A stretch of DNA of 64,000 nt from Pseudomonas sp. MM223 (GTDB taxonomy: Bacteria > Pseudomonadota > Gammaproteobacteria > Pseudomonadales > Pseudomonadaceae). Below the pieces are notes generated by a model. It saw only the letters and a list, made by a program, of their open reading frames with translations. It made no database searches and was not told where the DNA came from. Below are positions 56,916 through 64,000 of the stretch, one piece after another (position 1 is the stretch's first letter; each line of letters opens with the position of its first letter). The translations under genes were made by a program, and so were the position numbers. The stretch is from NCBI GenBank assembly GCA_947090765.1, contig OX352322.1:3269501-3333500 (forward strand). Reading direction: 5' to 3'.

Positions 56916-58970
56916 ATGTCTGCCGCCCCTACCCTGCAAAGCTTTATCGCTGGCCGCTGGCTTGGCCAGCACGGCGCCCAGGCCCTGCGCAGCGCCCTCG
57001 ACGGCCATGTATTGGCCTACAGCCACGAGGAGCGCCCGGACTTCGCCGAAGCCGTGGACTTCGCCCGTGGTCGCGGCCTGACCAGCCTGATGGCCATGGA
57101 CTTCCAGCAGCGCGCTGCACGCCTGAAAGCGCTGGCCCTGTACCTGGCCGAACGCAAGGAACAGCTGTACGCCCTGTCACACCATAGTGGCGCCACCCGT
57201 GCCGACAGCTGGATCGACATCGAAGGCGGCAACGCCACGTTGTTCGCCTATGCCGGTATCGGCAGCCGCGAGCTGCCGTCGGGCAACCTGATGCACGAGG
57301 GCCCGGCCATCCCGCTGGGCAAGCAAGGTCACTTCGCCGGCAGCCACATCCTGGTGCCGCGCGCAGGCGTGGCGGTGCACATCAACGCCTTCAACTTCCC
57401 CATCTGGGGCATGCTGGAGAAATTCGCCCCAACCTTCCTGGCCGGCATGCCGTGCATCGTCAAACCGGCAACCGCCACCAGCTACCTGACCGAAGCCGTC
57501 GTGCGCCTGATGAACGCCTCCGGCCTGCTGCCCGAGGGTAGCCTGCAACTGGTGATCGGCAGTACCGGCGACCTGCTCGACCGCCTGCAAGGCCAGGATG
57601 TAGTGACCTTTACAGGTTCTGCCGATACCGCCGCCAAATTGCGCGTCACACCGAACCTGATACGTAATTCGGTACCGTTCACCGCCGAAGCCGACTCGCT
57701 GAACTGCGCCATCCTTGGCCCGGACGTCACGCCAGACAGCGAAGAGTTCGACCTGTACATCAAGGAGGTGGTGCGTGAAATGACCACCAAAGCCGGGCAG
57801 AAGTGCACCGCCATCCGCCGCGCCATCGTGCCGGCCAAACACATGGACGCCGTTGCCACGCGCCTGCGCGAGCGTTTGAGCAAGGTGGTAGTGGGTGACC
57901 CGTCACTGGAAGGCGTACGCATGGGCGCCCTGGCTTCCCACGACCAGCAGCACGACGTGGCCGAGCGGGTGCGCAGCCTGTTGCAAAGCTGTGACCAGCT
58001 GTTCGGCGCCAGCGACGGCTTTGCCCCGCGTGGCGAGGGCGTGGCCGAGGGCGCATTCTTTGCCCCGACCCTGCTGCAGGCCCGCGACCCGCATGCCGAA
58101 GGCGGCGCCCACGATATCGAAGCATTTGGCCCGGTCAGCACGCTGATGGCCTATGACGACCTCGACGAAGCTTTGGCGCTGGCCGCCCGAGGCAAAGGCA
58201 GCCTGGTGGCGACACTGGTTACCGCCGACCGCAGCATCGCCGCCAAGGCCATCCCGGTAGCCGCCGCCTGGCATGGCCGCCTGCTGGTGCTCGACAGCGA
58301 AGCCGCCAAGGAGTCCACCGGGCACGGCTCGCCTTTGCCACAGCTCAAACATGGCGGCCCGGGCCGGGCTGGCGGCGGTGAAGAGCTGGGTGGCTTGCGC
58401 GCGGTCAAGCACTACCTGCAACGCGCCGCCGTACAGGGCTCGCCAAGCATGCTTACGGCAGTGACGGGCGAATACGTGCGCGGTGCTGAAGTGATCGAGA
58501 CCGAAGTGCACCCGTTCCGGCGCTACTTCGAGCAACTGCGCATTGGTGAATCGCTGCTCACCCACCGCCGCACCGTCACCGAAGCAGACCTGGTGAACTT
58601 CGGCTGCCTGTCGGGCGATCACTTCTACATGCACTTCGACGAAATCGCCGCCAAGGAATCGCAGTTCGGTAAACGCATTGCCCACGGCTACTTCGTGCTG
58701 TCGGCGGCTGCCGGCCTGTTCGTTTCCCCCGGTGCCGGACCGGTGCTGGCCAACTATGGCCTGGACACCCTGCGTTTCATCAACCCGGTGGGCATCGGCG
58801 ATACCATTCAGGCGCGCCTGACCTGCAAGCGCAAGATCGACCAGGGCAAGACCAGCCCGTTGGGCCAACCGCAGGGCGTGGTGGCGTGGGATGTGGAGGT
58901 GACCAACCAGCTGGGTGAGCTGGTGGCCAGCTATGACATTTTGACCCTGGTGCTGAAACAACCGAAGTAA
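56916..58970 (+). CDS. paaZ: Oxepin-CoA hydrolase / semialdehyde dehydrogenase
   Basis: A 684-residue two-domain enzyme. The N-terminal aldehyde dehydrogenase has [29 protein letters not shown] and the cysteine in [14 protein letters not shown]. The C-terminal MaoC-type hydratase has [20 protein letters not shown]. PaaZ opens the oxepin ring and oxidises the aldehyde formed. ATG at 56916 has GGAG in front; two upstream starts are weaker. It closes the paa region. Confidence 0.93.
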   Translation: MSAAPTLQSFIAGRWLGQHGAQALRSALDGHVLAYSHEERPDFAEAVDFARGRGLTSLMAMDFQQRAARLKALALYLAERKEQLYALSHHSGATRADSWIDIEGGNATLFAYAGIGSRELPSGNLMHEGPAIPLGKQGHFAGSHILVPRAGVAVHINAFNFPIWGMLEKFAPTFLAGMPCIVKPATATSYLTEAVVRLMNASGLLPEGSLQLVIGSTGDLLDRLQGQDVVTFTGSADTAAKLRVTPNLIRNSVPFTAEADSLNCAILGPDVTPDSEEFDLYIKEVVREMTTKAGQKCTAIRRAIVPAKHMDAVATRLRERLSKVVVGDPSLEGVRMGALASHDQQHDVAERVRSLLQSCDQLFGASDGFAPRGEGVAEGAFFAPTLLQARDPHAEGGAHDIEAFGPVSTLMAYDDLDEALALAARGKGSLVATLVTADRSIAAKAIPVAAAWHGRLLVLDSEAAKESTGHGSPLPQLKHGGPGRAGGGEELGGLRAVKHYLQRAAVQGSPSMLTAVTGEYVRGAEVIETEVHPFRRYFEQLRIGESLLTHRRTVTEADLVNFGCLSGDHFYMHFDEIAAKESQFGKRIAHGYFVLSAAAGLFVSPGAGPVLANYGLDTLRFINPVGIGDTIQARLTCKRKIDQGKTSPLGQPQGVVAWDVEVTNQLGELVASYDILTLVLKQPK

Positions 58971-58982
58971 TGTGTTGTCCTT

Positions 58983-59024
58983 GCGGGCCTCTTCGCGGTC
59001 CGATTTACCCGCGAAGAGGCCCGC
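58983..59024. repeat. REP-like hairpin after paaZ
   Basis: GCGGGCCTCTTCGCGG (58983-58998) and CCGCGAAGAGGCCCGC (59009-59024) form a perfect 16-pair inverted repeat. This is the common P. putida REP sequence and may stop transcription of paaZ. Confidence 0.8.
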
Positions 59025-59130
59025 ACAGGTTACATAAAGGCCAAGGGCCACCTCGTACATCTGCCCTAATCGCCCACCTTGCCCCTCGGCGTTATAGTCC
59101 AGCGATAACAACGCCAAGGAAGCTCCCACC

Positions 59131-59430
59131 ATGCATGCCCTCAAGCTCGTCCTCAGTGCCGCCCTCCTGGCCGGTGTCGCCGGCTGCCAAACCATCAAGC
59201 CCTCCGAAGACACGCTCAAGCAGCGCACCGAGTTCATACTGAACACCAAGGTTTCAAACGTCGCCGACGTACGCAGTGACAGCACCATCACCTACTACAC
59301 CGCCACCACCGCCAAAGGCCGCTACGAGTGCCAGATGCCCAGCGGTGGCATTGTCGCGGTGGCTGGCATGGGCCTGTACGAGCCCACGCCGTCCTGCATG
59401 AAGGAAGGCCAGGCGGTCATCCTGCAATAA
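59131..59430 (+). CDS. Small lipoprotein
   Basis: A 99-residue protein. The signal peptide ends in the lipobox LAGVAGC (Cys at about 20), then TIKPSEDTLKQRTEF. The mature part ends in PTPSCMKEGQAVILQ with two further cysteines. A/G-rich AAGGAAG precedes ATG. The role is unknown. It faces the histidine kinase gene convergently. Confidence 0.72.
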   Translation: MHALKLVLSAALLAGVAGCQTIKPSEDTLKQRTEFILNTKVSNVADVRSDSTITYYTATTAKGRYECQMPSGGIVAVAGMGLYEPTPSCMKEGQAVILQ

Positions 59431-59462
59431 CCCACGCACAGCCCCTGCGCCCTTGCGCCGGT

Positions 59463-61085
59463 CTAGATGGCCGGCGCCGCAGGCTCCTCGCGCAATGCGC
59501 GCAGGGCCGCACGCAATTCAGCTGGGCGTACCGGCTTCGAAAGCACGGCGATATTGCGCTCATGCACCACTGCCTGAATCTTCTCTGGGTCATGCCCGGT
59601 CATGATCAACGCGGGTACGTCCCAGCCGCGCTGGGCCCGCAACCGGTCGATGCAGTCGACCCCGGTTGCCTCCTGCCCCAAGTCATAATCGGCGACGATC
59701 ACCTCACAATCACTGCTCAAGCCAGCAGGCGAACTGTGCGCCTCCACTTCGCACCCCCAGCGCTGCAGCAGCGCCGAGGTCGCCCGCAGCACATTGTGGT
59801 CGTCTTCCACCAGGCAAACCCGCAAGCCGCCAAGCAGGCCGGCCGCTGCCGGCGAGCGCTCGCCCGCGACCAGGGCAGGTTGCGCGGCCAGGCGCGGCAA
59901 GCCTTGCAGGCTGACCGCCGTGCCGTGGCCTGGTCGCGAACGCAGCTTTACTGTCAGGCCCATCAGATGCCCCAGCCGCCGCACAATCGACAAACCCAGG
60001 CCCACACCCTCGACATCGTTGTCGCGTACCTGGCGTACCCGATAGAACTCTTCGAACACCAACCGCTGGTGCGCTTCGTCTATGCCCCGCCCTTGGTCAT
60101 AGACGACGATGGCAAGGCCTTCGCCGCAGCGCCGTACCGCCAGCAGCAGCGGGCGGTGAGCCGCATACTTGAAGCAGTTGGACAGTACGTTCTGCACCAT
60201 GGTAGCCAGCATGCCGCGGTCGGCACAGGTCCAGTATGCGCAGGGCCGCAAACGTATCTCCACCCCGGCCCAGCGGGCGGCCTCGCTGTTCTGGCGTACC
60301 AGCTCAGCCATGAACCCTGCCAGTGCAAATGTTTCGCTGCGCGGTTGCACGCGCCCGTTGTCCAGGGTGTAAAGGTCAAGAATCGAGCGAAACAGCTGCG
60401 ACACGTTAAGCAGCGAGCGGTCGATGCTGTCCACCAGCCGGCGCTCCTCTTCGCCCAACTGCGCCTCGCGCAGGCAAGCCGTGAACAGGCCGATGGAGTG
60501 GATCGGTTGGCGCAGGTCGTGGCTGGCCTGGGCCAGGAAGCGGGATTTCTCGCGGTTGGCCGCTGCAGCCTGTTCCGAGGCCTTGCGTGTACGCTCCAGC
60601 AGCAGGTGCGCATACACCGGGATGACCGTGCTGGTGGTAAGCAACATCAACACCATGAACGGGTTGGCCTGCCAGTAAGGCGTTATCTGGTACACCACCA
60701 GCAACGCCGCCAGCGCCAGCACCGTGGCAATCGCCAGGTAGCGCGAGCCGAAACGCATGCCATTGCCCAGGTTCACCCATACCATCACCGCATAGATCGG
60801 CAGCGCCGCCTCGCCACCGACCACCAGGCCGAAGCAGGTGCCGGTGTAGTCATGCACCATGCCCAGCACCCGCCGCCAAGGGTAATTGCCGGGCCACCGG
60901 GCAATGGCCTGGCGCAAACCGATGGAGACCAGCACGAAGGCGACGATGTAGTAGATGACCGGCAGGTAAGGCGCAGGCGAGCTGCCCGGCAGAAAGCCCA
61001 GTACGGTCATGTAGGCCAGCGCACAGCAGGCAACGATGACACGCAGGTTGGCTTGATCGAGCTCGTTGTTCTTGTCCAGGTCCAT
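59463..61085 (-). CDS. Hybrid sensor histidine kinase with C-terminal receiver
   Basis: A 540-residue protein. Five or six membrane segments make up the first 170 residues. The phospho-accepting histidine is in FLAQASHDLRQPIHS, the ATP domain shows VGLGLSIVRRLGHLMG, and the receiver has its Asp in VIVADYDLGQEATG. AAGGA lies before ATG at 61085. It is divergent from the LuxR regulator at 61202, its probable partner. The signal is unknown. Confidence 0.88.
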   Translation of the reverse strand: MDLDKNNELDQANLRVIVACCALAYMTVLGFLPGSSPAPYLPVIYYIVAFVLVSIGLRQAIARWPGNYPWRRVLGMVHDYTGTCFGLVVGGEAALPIYAVMVWVNLGNGMRFGSRYLAIATVLALAALLVVYQITPYWQANPFMVLMLLTTSTVIPVYAHLLLERTRKASEQAAAANREKSRFLAQASHDLRQPIHSIGLFTACLREAQLGEEERRLVDSIDRSLLNVSQLFRSILDLYTLDNGRVQPRSETFALAGFMAELVRQNSEAARWAGVEIRLRPCAYWTCADRGMLATMVQNVLSNCFKYAAHRPLLLAVRRCGEGLAIVVYDQGRGIDEAHQRLVFEEFYRVRQVRDNDVEGVGLGLSIVRRLGHLMGLTVKLRSRPGHGTAVSLQGLPRLAAQPALVAGERSPAAAGLLGGLRVCLVEDDHNVLRATSALLQRWGCEVEAHSSPAGLSSDCEVIVADYDLGQEATGVDCIDRLRAQRGWDVPALIMTGHDPEKIQAVVHERNIAVLSKPVRPAELRAALRALREEPAAPAI

Positions 61086-61201
61086 GACCAGCTTCCTTGT
61101 GCGCGGGGTCGCATTGCTGCCATCCGTGGGCAGCACCCTTTATCCGTGGCTGCTAAATTAGCACGGTCTTCTACACCCGCGGCCACAGGGAGTTGCCAGG
61201 C

Positions 61202-61813
61202 GTGACGTGTCGCATCATCGTGGCGGATGACCATCCGTTGTTCAGGGAGGCCCTGGCGCGCACCGTGCGGCGCGTGGTTGCGGGTGCCTGCATAGAAGAA
61301 GCCGGCAACCTGGATGAAGTAATGGCCGTGGCGGATGCAGGAGAGGTACCAGATACCCTCATCCTCGACCTGCGTTTCCCCGGCCTGGTGGACATCCAGT
61401 GCCTTGCGCGTTTACGTCGACAGTTTCGACGCACCACGCTGATCATCATATCGATGGTCGATGACCCCGCTATTGTCGAGCAAGTGATGGCGACAGGCGT
61501 CGATGGGTTCATCGGTAAAAGCATTGCCGCAGACGAGATAGGTGAAGCAATCCTCGCCGTGCGCAATGGCGAGGTACTGGTCAGGTATGCGCCCTCAGGC
61601 TTGCTGCCCAACCTTGGCGAAGGTGCAGTGGAACAGCTTACCCACCGCCAGCAAGAAGTATTGCGGCTGATTGCCCAAGGCAAGACCAACAAGGAAATTG
61701 CCAAAGCCCTGGATATCTCCCCGTTTACCGTGCGCATTCATGTTTCGTCGCTGCTCAAGGCGCTTGGAGTCAGTTCGCGTACGGCGGCTGCGGTGAAATA
61801 CACAGGCAGCTGA
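61202..61813 (+). CDS. LuxR-family response regulator
   Basis: A 203-residue two-domain regulator. The receiver has the acidic pair in IIVADDHPLFREAL and the phosphorylated Asp in LILDLRFPG. The GerE helix-turn-helix is LTHRQQEVLRLIAQGKTNKE and the following helix. GTG at 61202 is chosen; GGGAG lies nine bases before it. It shares a promoter region with the kinase. Confidence 0.88.
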   Translation: MTCRIIVADDHPLFREALARTVRRVVAGACIEEAGNLDEVMAVADAGEVPDTLILDLRFPGLVDIQCLARLRRQFRRTTLIIISMVDDPAIVEQVMATGVDGFIGKSIAADEIGEAILAVRNGEVLVRYAPSGLLPNLGEGAVEQLTHRQQEVLRLIAQGKTNKEIAKALDISPFTVRIHVSSLLKALGVSSRTAAAVKYTGS

Positions 61814-61855
61814 CACCATTGATCAGCGCCTGCCGGCATTTAAGAAGTGGGGGTA

Positions 61856-62125
61856 TTACACCATCGCCGCCGGGTCTCCCACTGACTGGTTCGGCTTGCT
61901 TCCGGAAATCCGCCAGCTGACAGCGGTAATCCCGTACCGCTCGGCCATTGGACGGCTGATCTTACGGATTTTCTCACGCCCAAACTTGGGAATGATGCCG
62001 ATGCCCGCATCGCAACTTGCCCAATGCCAGGCCTCGGCATTGTCCAGGCGTTCCAGGCGAATGATGAAACTGCGCGGTTGGCCATGCAGTTGGTAATCGA
62101 TGATGTAAAGCTGTGGGCTAGGCAT
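61856..62125 (-). CDS. DUF6555-type small protein
   Basis: An 89-residue protein beginning MPSPQLYIIDYQLHGQPRSF. The pattern, with NAEAWHWASCDAGIG and YGITAVSWRISG, matches a small family common in pseudomonads. No function is known. GAGGAGG lies nine bases before ATG at 62125, which is preferred over a longer frame. It is soluble. Confidence 0.75.
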   Translation of the reverse strand: MPSPQLYIIDYQLHGQPRSFIIRLERLDNAEAWHWASCDAGIGIIPKFGREKIRKISRPMAERYGITAVSWRISGSKPNQSVGDPAAMV

Positions 62126-62255
62126 CGCAGGGGGCCTCCTCTTCTCCATGGATGACACCCTGATTGATCGGGTCATGGCCAGAAGATTCAAAATTTTGTC
62201 GAACAATTGGAACAAGTGGCCCTTTACGCCTCTTTACCCAATGATTTCGCCGGCG

Positions 62256-62807
62256 CTAGGCATGCACACTCCACTGCACGGCCTCGGCTTCAATCGGCAT
62301 TTCATCAATGGCATGGATCATCCCGTTCTCCAGTGCCTCGCGGGGCCCCAGTATCCGCGGGTAAGCCATCAAGTACCTTGGCACATCCAGCACCTCTGCA
62401 GCCCCCTGAGTCCGCTCCGCCACGATCTGTGCATATAACCGCAAATCGTAATCCAGGCTCATCGCATATTCGGCCATCCGTGCATGGTCCACCGAACCGT
62501 GCAAGGTCCAGTGAAACGGATGGAACAGGAACTTGCTGAAACTGCACGCCGTGCGCCGCTCGCCGGCCAGGAACAGGATGTTGCCCATGGACTCCACCGT
62601 GCCCAGGTTGTGGGTGTGTACCTCGACCGGCAACGCCCGCAGGAAGTTGTACAAGGTAAAACCATAACTGCACTCGCCGCCCATGGTAGCGATGTTCAGT
62701 TGCAGGGTACCGGCGCCTTGTTGCAACGCCCGCGAGCAGGTGTTGATCAGGTTGCCACAGGTCGACGAATTGATCGGCCCGGTGAAGTGAATGATATGTC
62801 TGGCCAT
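62256..62807 (-). CDS. ClpP-like protease-fold protein
   Basis: A 183-residue member of the ClpP/crotonase fold. The nucleophile serine appears in GTVESMGNILFLAG and the histidine in FLFHPFHWTLHG. It is shorter than housekeeping ClpP and lies outside a clpX context, so it is a stand-alone variant. ATG at 62807 begins at MARHIIHFTGPIN; a longer frame adds 14 doubtful residues. Confidence 0.75.
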   Translation of the reverse strand: MARHIIHFTGPINSSTCGNLINTCSRALQQGAGTLQLNIATMGGECSYGFTLYNFLRALPVEVHTHNLGTVESMGNILFLAGERRTACSFSKFLFHPFHWTLHGSVDHARMAEYAMSLDYDLRLYAQIVAERTQGAAEVLDVPRYLMAYPRILGPREALENGMIHAIDEMPIEAEAVQWSVHA

Positions 62808-62937
62808 GCTTGCCTCCGGGTTATGCGGTGGAATCGTCTGCGGCCACAAAGTTCAATCCGGGTTGGGCAAAGTACAAAATCCTTTCTAATCTGAGTGCGT
62901 TGCAGCGTTTATGAAACCTCTCAGCAAGGAATTGAGA

Positions 62938-63690
62938 ATGCCCATGCCCGTTGTTGTACACCGTTGCCTGCCCTGGTTGCTGGCGTTGACGAGCCTGACT
63001 GCATATGCCGAACAGGAAACTCTCGGCGAAACGCCACAACCGATCCGTGTTTTGCTTGCTGCAGAGCTGGAAACCACCCTGTCCAGCCAGATGAACGGCA
63101 CGCTGGGCGAACTCAAGACAACCTTTGGCTCGCATGTGGCCAAGGGTGCCACACTGGCGCGCTTCAACTGCAACGAGGCCCAGGCGCGTGGCAAAGTGGC
63201 CGTGGCCGAACTGGCAATGGCCCGGCAGAACCTGGAAGCCAAGAAGCAGTTGCGCAAGCTCGATGCAGTGGGTGATATCGAGGTAGCGGCAGCCAACACC
63301 GAAGTTCAAAAGGCCGATGGTGCCCGTGCCATGGGCGAGGCGCAGATGAGCTACTGCCAGGTGCTGGCACCGTTCTCAGGGCATGTTGCCAAGGTGTATG
63401 TAAAACCGTATCAAACCGTCAGCGCGGGCACGCCGTTGTTCGACCTGGTCAGCGACGGCGCCTTGAAAGTGCGACTGAACGTGCCTTCAAGCCAGTTGAA
63501 AGGCCTCAGTACCGGCCAGCCATTGGAGGTGGAGGTACACGAGACTGGCAAGACCTACCCGGCCAAGGTCAGCGTGATCAACGCCCGGGTCGACGCCGTG
63601 GCGCAGACCGTGGAACTGGAGACGCGCTTCGACCAGCCATTCCCTGAACTGATGGCGGGCATGAGTGGCACGGCGCGGTTTGCACCATGA
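62938..63690 (+). CDS. Periplasmic adaptor of HlyD/RND type
   Basis: A 250-residue exported protein. The signal peptide ends near LTAYAEQ. The biotinyl-lipoyl parts are LSSQMNGTLGELKTTFGSHV and CQVLAPFSGHVAKVYVKPYQ, with a coiled-coil between. AAGGA precedes ATG at 62938; an earlier ATG has no site. It overlaps the next gene by four bases (ATGA). It probably links an inner-membrane exporter to an outer-membrane channel. Confidence 0.83.
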   Translation: MPMPVVVHRCLPWLLALTSLTAYAEQETLGETPQPIRVLLAAELETTLSSQMNGTLGELKTTFGSHVAKGATLARFNCNEAQARGKVAVAELAMARQNLEAKKQLRKLDAVGDIEVAAANTEVQKADGARAMGEAQMSYCQVLAPFSGHVAKVYVKPYQTVSAGTPLFDLVSDGALKVRLNVPSSQLKGLSTGQPLEVEVHETGKTYPAKVSVINARVDAVAQTVELETRFDQPFPELMAGMSGTARFAP

Positions 63691-64000
63691 CCATGAACCA
63701 GCCGCTGCCGCACCCGCAATTGCTGCTGCAACTGGACGGCCTGCGCGACAAGGCGATGGCCGCCGAGTCGCTGAACGCCCTGGCCTTCAGCATGGCCAAC
63801 GACCTCTATCCGCTGCTGCCCTTTCATCAGGCGCTGGTGTTCAGCCAGGTCAAAGGGGCGCTCGAACTGCTGTGCGTGTCGGGGCTGGCGCGCCCTACCG
63901 AAGATTCGCCTTACCTGGTGTGGCTGAGGCGGGCCAGCCGCTGGCTGGGTGAGCAGGTAAACGGTGAGCAACCCGTGTGGCTGACCGTGGCCGAAACGTC
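63687..64000 (+). CDS. Start of the next gene in the export operon, cut by the window
   Basis: 104 codons are present, beginning MTMNQPLPHPQLLLQLDGLR. The sequence has helices and a middle like QALVFSQVKGALELLCVSGL. I do not recognise the family from this part. The ATGA overlap with the adaptor gene shows co-translation, so a second adaptor or a regulator of the exporter is likely. Confidence 0.6.
   Translation, partial: MTMNQPLPHPQLLLQLDGLRDKAMAAESLNALAFSMANDLYPLLPFHQALVFSQVKGALELLCVSGLARPTEDSPYLVWLRRASRWLGEQVNGEQPVWLTVAET

Noticed and set aside
59328..61205. Plus-strand frame of 625 codons opposite the hybrid kinase
   Set aside because: The kinase motifs lie on the minus strand; this frame is an Arg/Gln-rich shadow.

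Overview
The window looks like a chromosome of the Pseudomonas putida group. The reasons are a complete phenylacetate (paa) gene set with the P. putida-type neighbours (paaL permease, OprD-type porin, paaZ), REP-type hairpins between genes, GC-rich pseudomonad coding, and Pseudomonas-typical small genes. This is judged from the sequence alone.

Layout. 1-13,000: core metabolism. A three-domain kinase/M23/aminotransferase fusion is cut by the window edge and frameshifted. An Lrp-type regulator diverges from a polar amino-acid ABC transporter operon. A frameshifted nitroreductase and a headless DUF4440-like remnant follow. An amine/amino-acid catabolic operon (permease, FAD amine oxidase, cupin, MmsA-type dehydrogenase) ends in a strong terminator and meets a convergent PucR-family regulator.

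About 14,402-40,059: a 25.7 kb Tn7-superfamily transposon inserted in that pucR gene. The body of pucR lies left of the element (13015-14394) and its promoter and first codons lie right of it (40060-40103). The ends share a 25 bp imperfect inverted repeat (21/25). Transposition genes come first: a TnsA-like protein, a frameshifted TnsB, TnsC, TniQ and a convergent TnsF-like inactivated tyrosine recombinase, as in Tn6022-type elements. Then come an intact IS5-family element with TTAG target duplications, a TnpS/TnpT-like resolution pair with a core site between them, and defence-type cargo. The cargo is a SIR2 protein with a 906-residue helical partner, and a divergent operon of sigma-like factor, 189-residue partner, ImmA/IrrE-UvrD-helicase-Fe-S-nuclease fusion, multi-ubiquitin protein, ThiF/E1-like enzyme and DUF6527 protein. 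IS66 and aldo/keto reductase debris, an orphan AbiEi-like antitoxin, an Xre regulator and a ParS-type antitoxin without a visible toxin complete it.

40,100-64,000: core genome again. It has hldD, then paaYX (minus) divergent from paaFGHIJK, then paaABCDE, a DUF485 protein and paaL, a porin, and paaZ. Phenylacetate enters through the porin and PaaL, is activated by PaaK, epoxidised by PaaABCDE, rearranged by PaaG, opened and oxidised by PaaZ, and shortened by PaaJ, PaaF and PaaH. PaaI and PaaY rescue trapped CoA, and PaaX probably represses through GATAC-N27/28-GTATC sites found at both paa promoters. A lipoprotein, a hybrid kinase divergent from a LuxR response regulator, DUF6555 and ClpP-like genes, and the start of an HlyD-type export operon close the window.

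The most promising unfamiliar biology is the ubiquitin-like cargo operon coupled to a sigma-like factor and an ImmA-helicase fusion, carried by a Tn7-like element that split a pucR gene.
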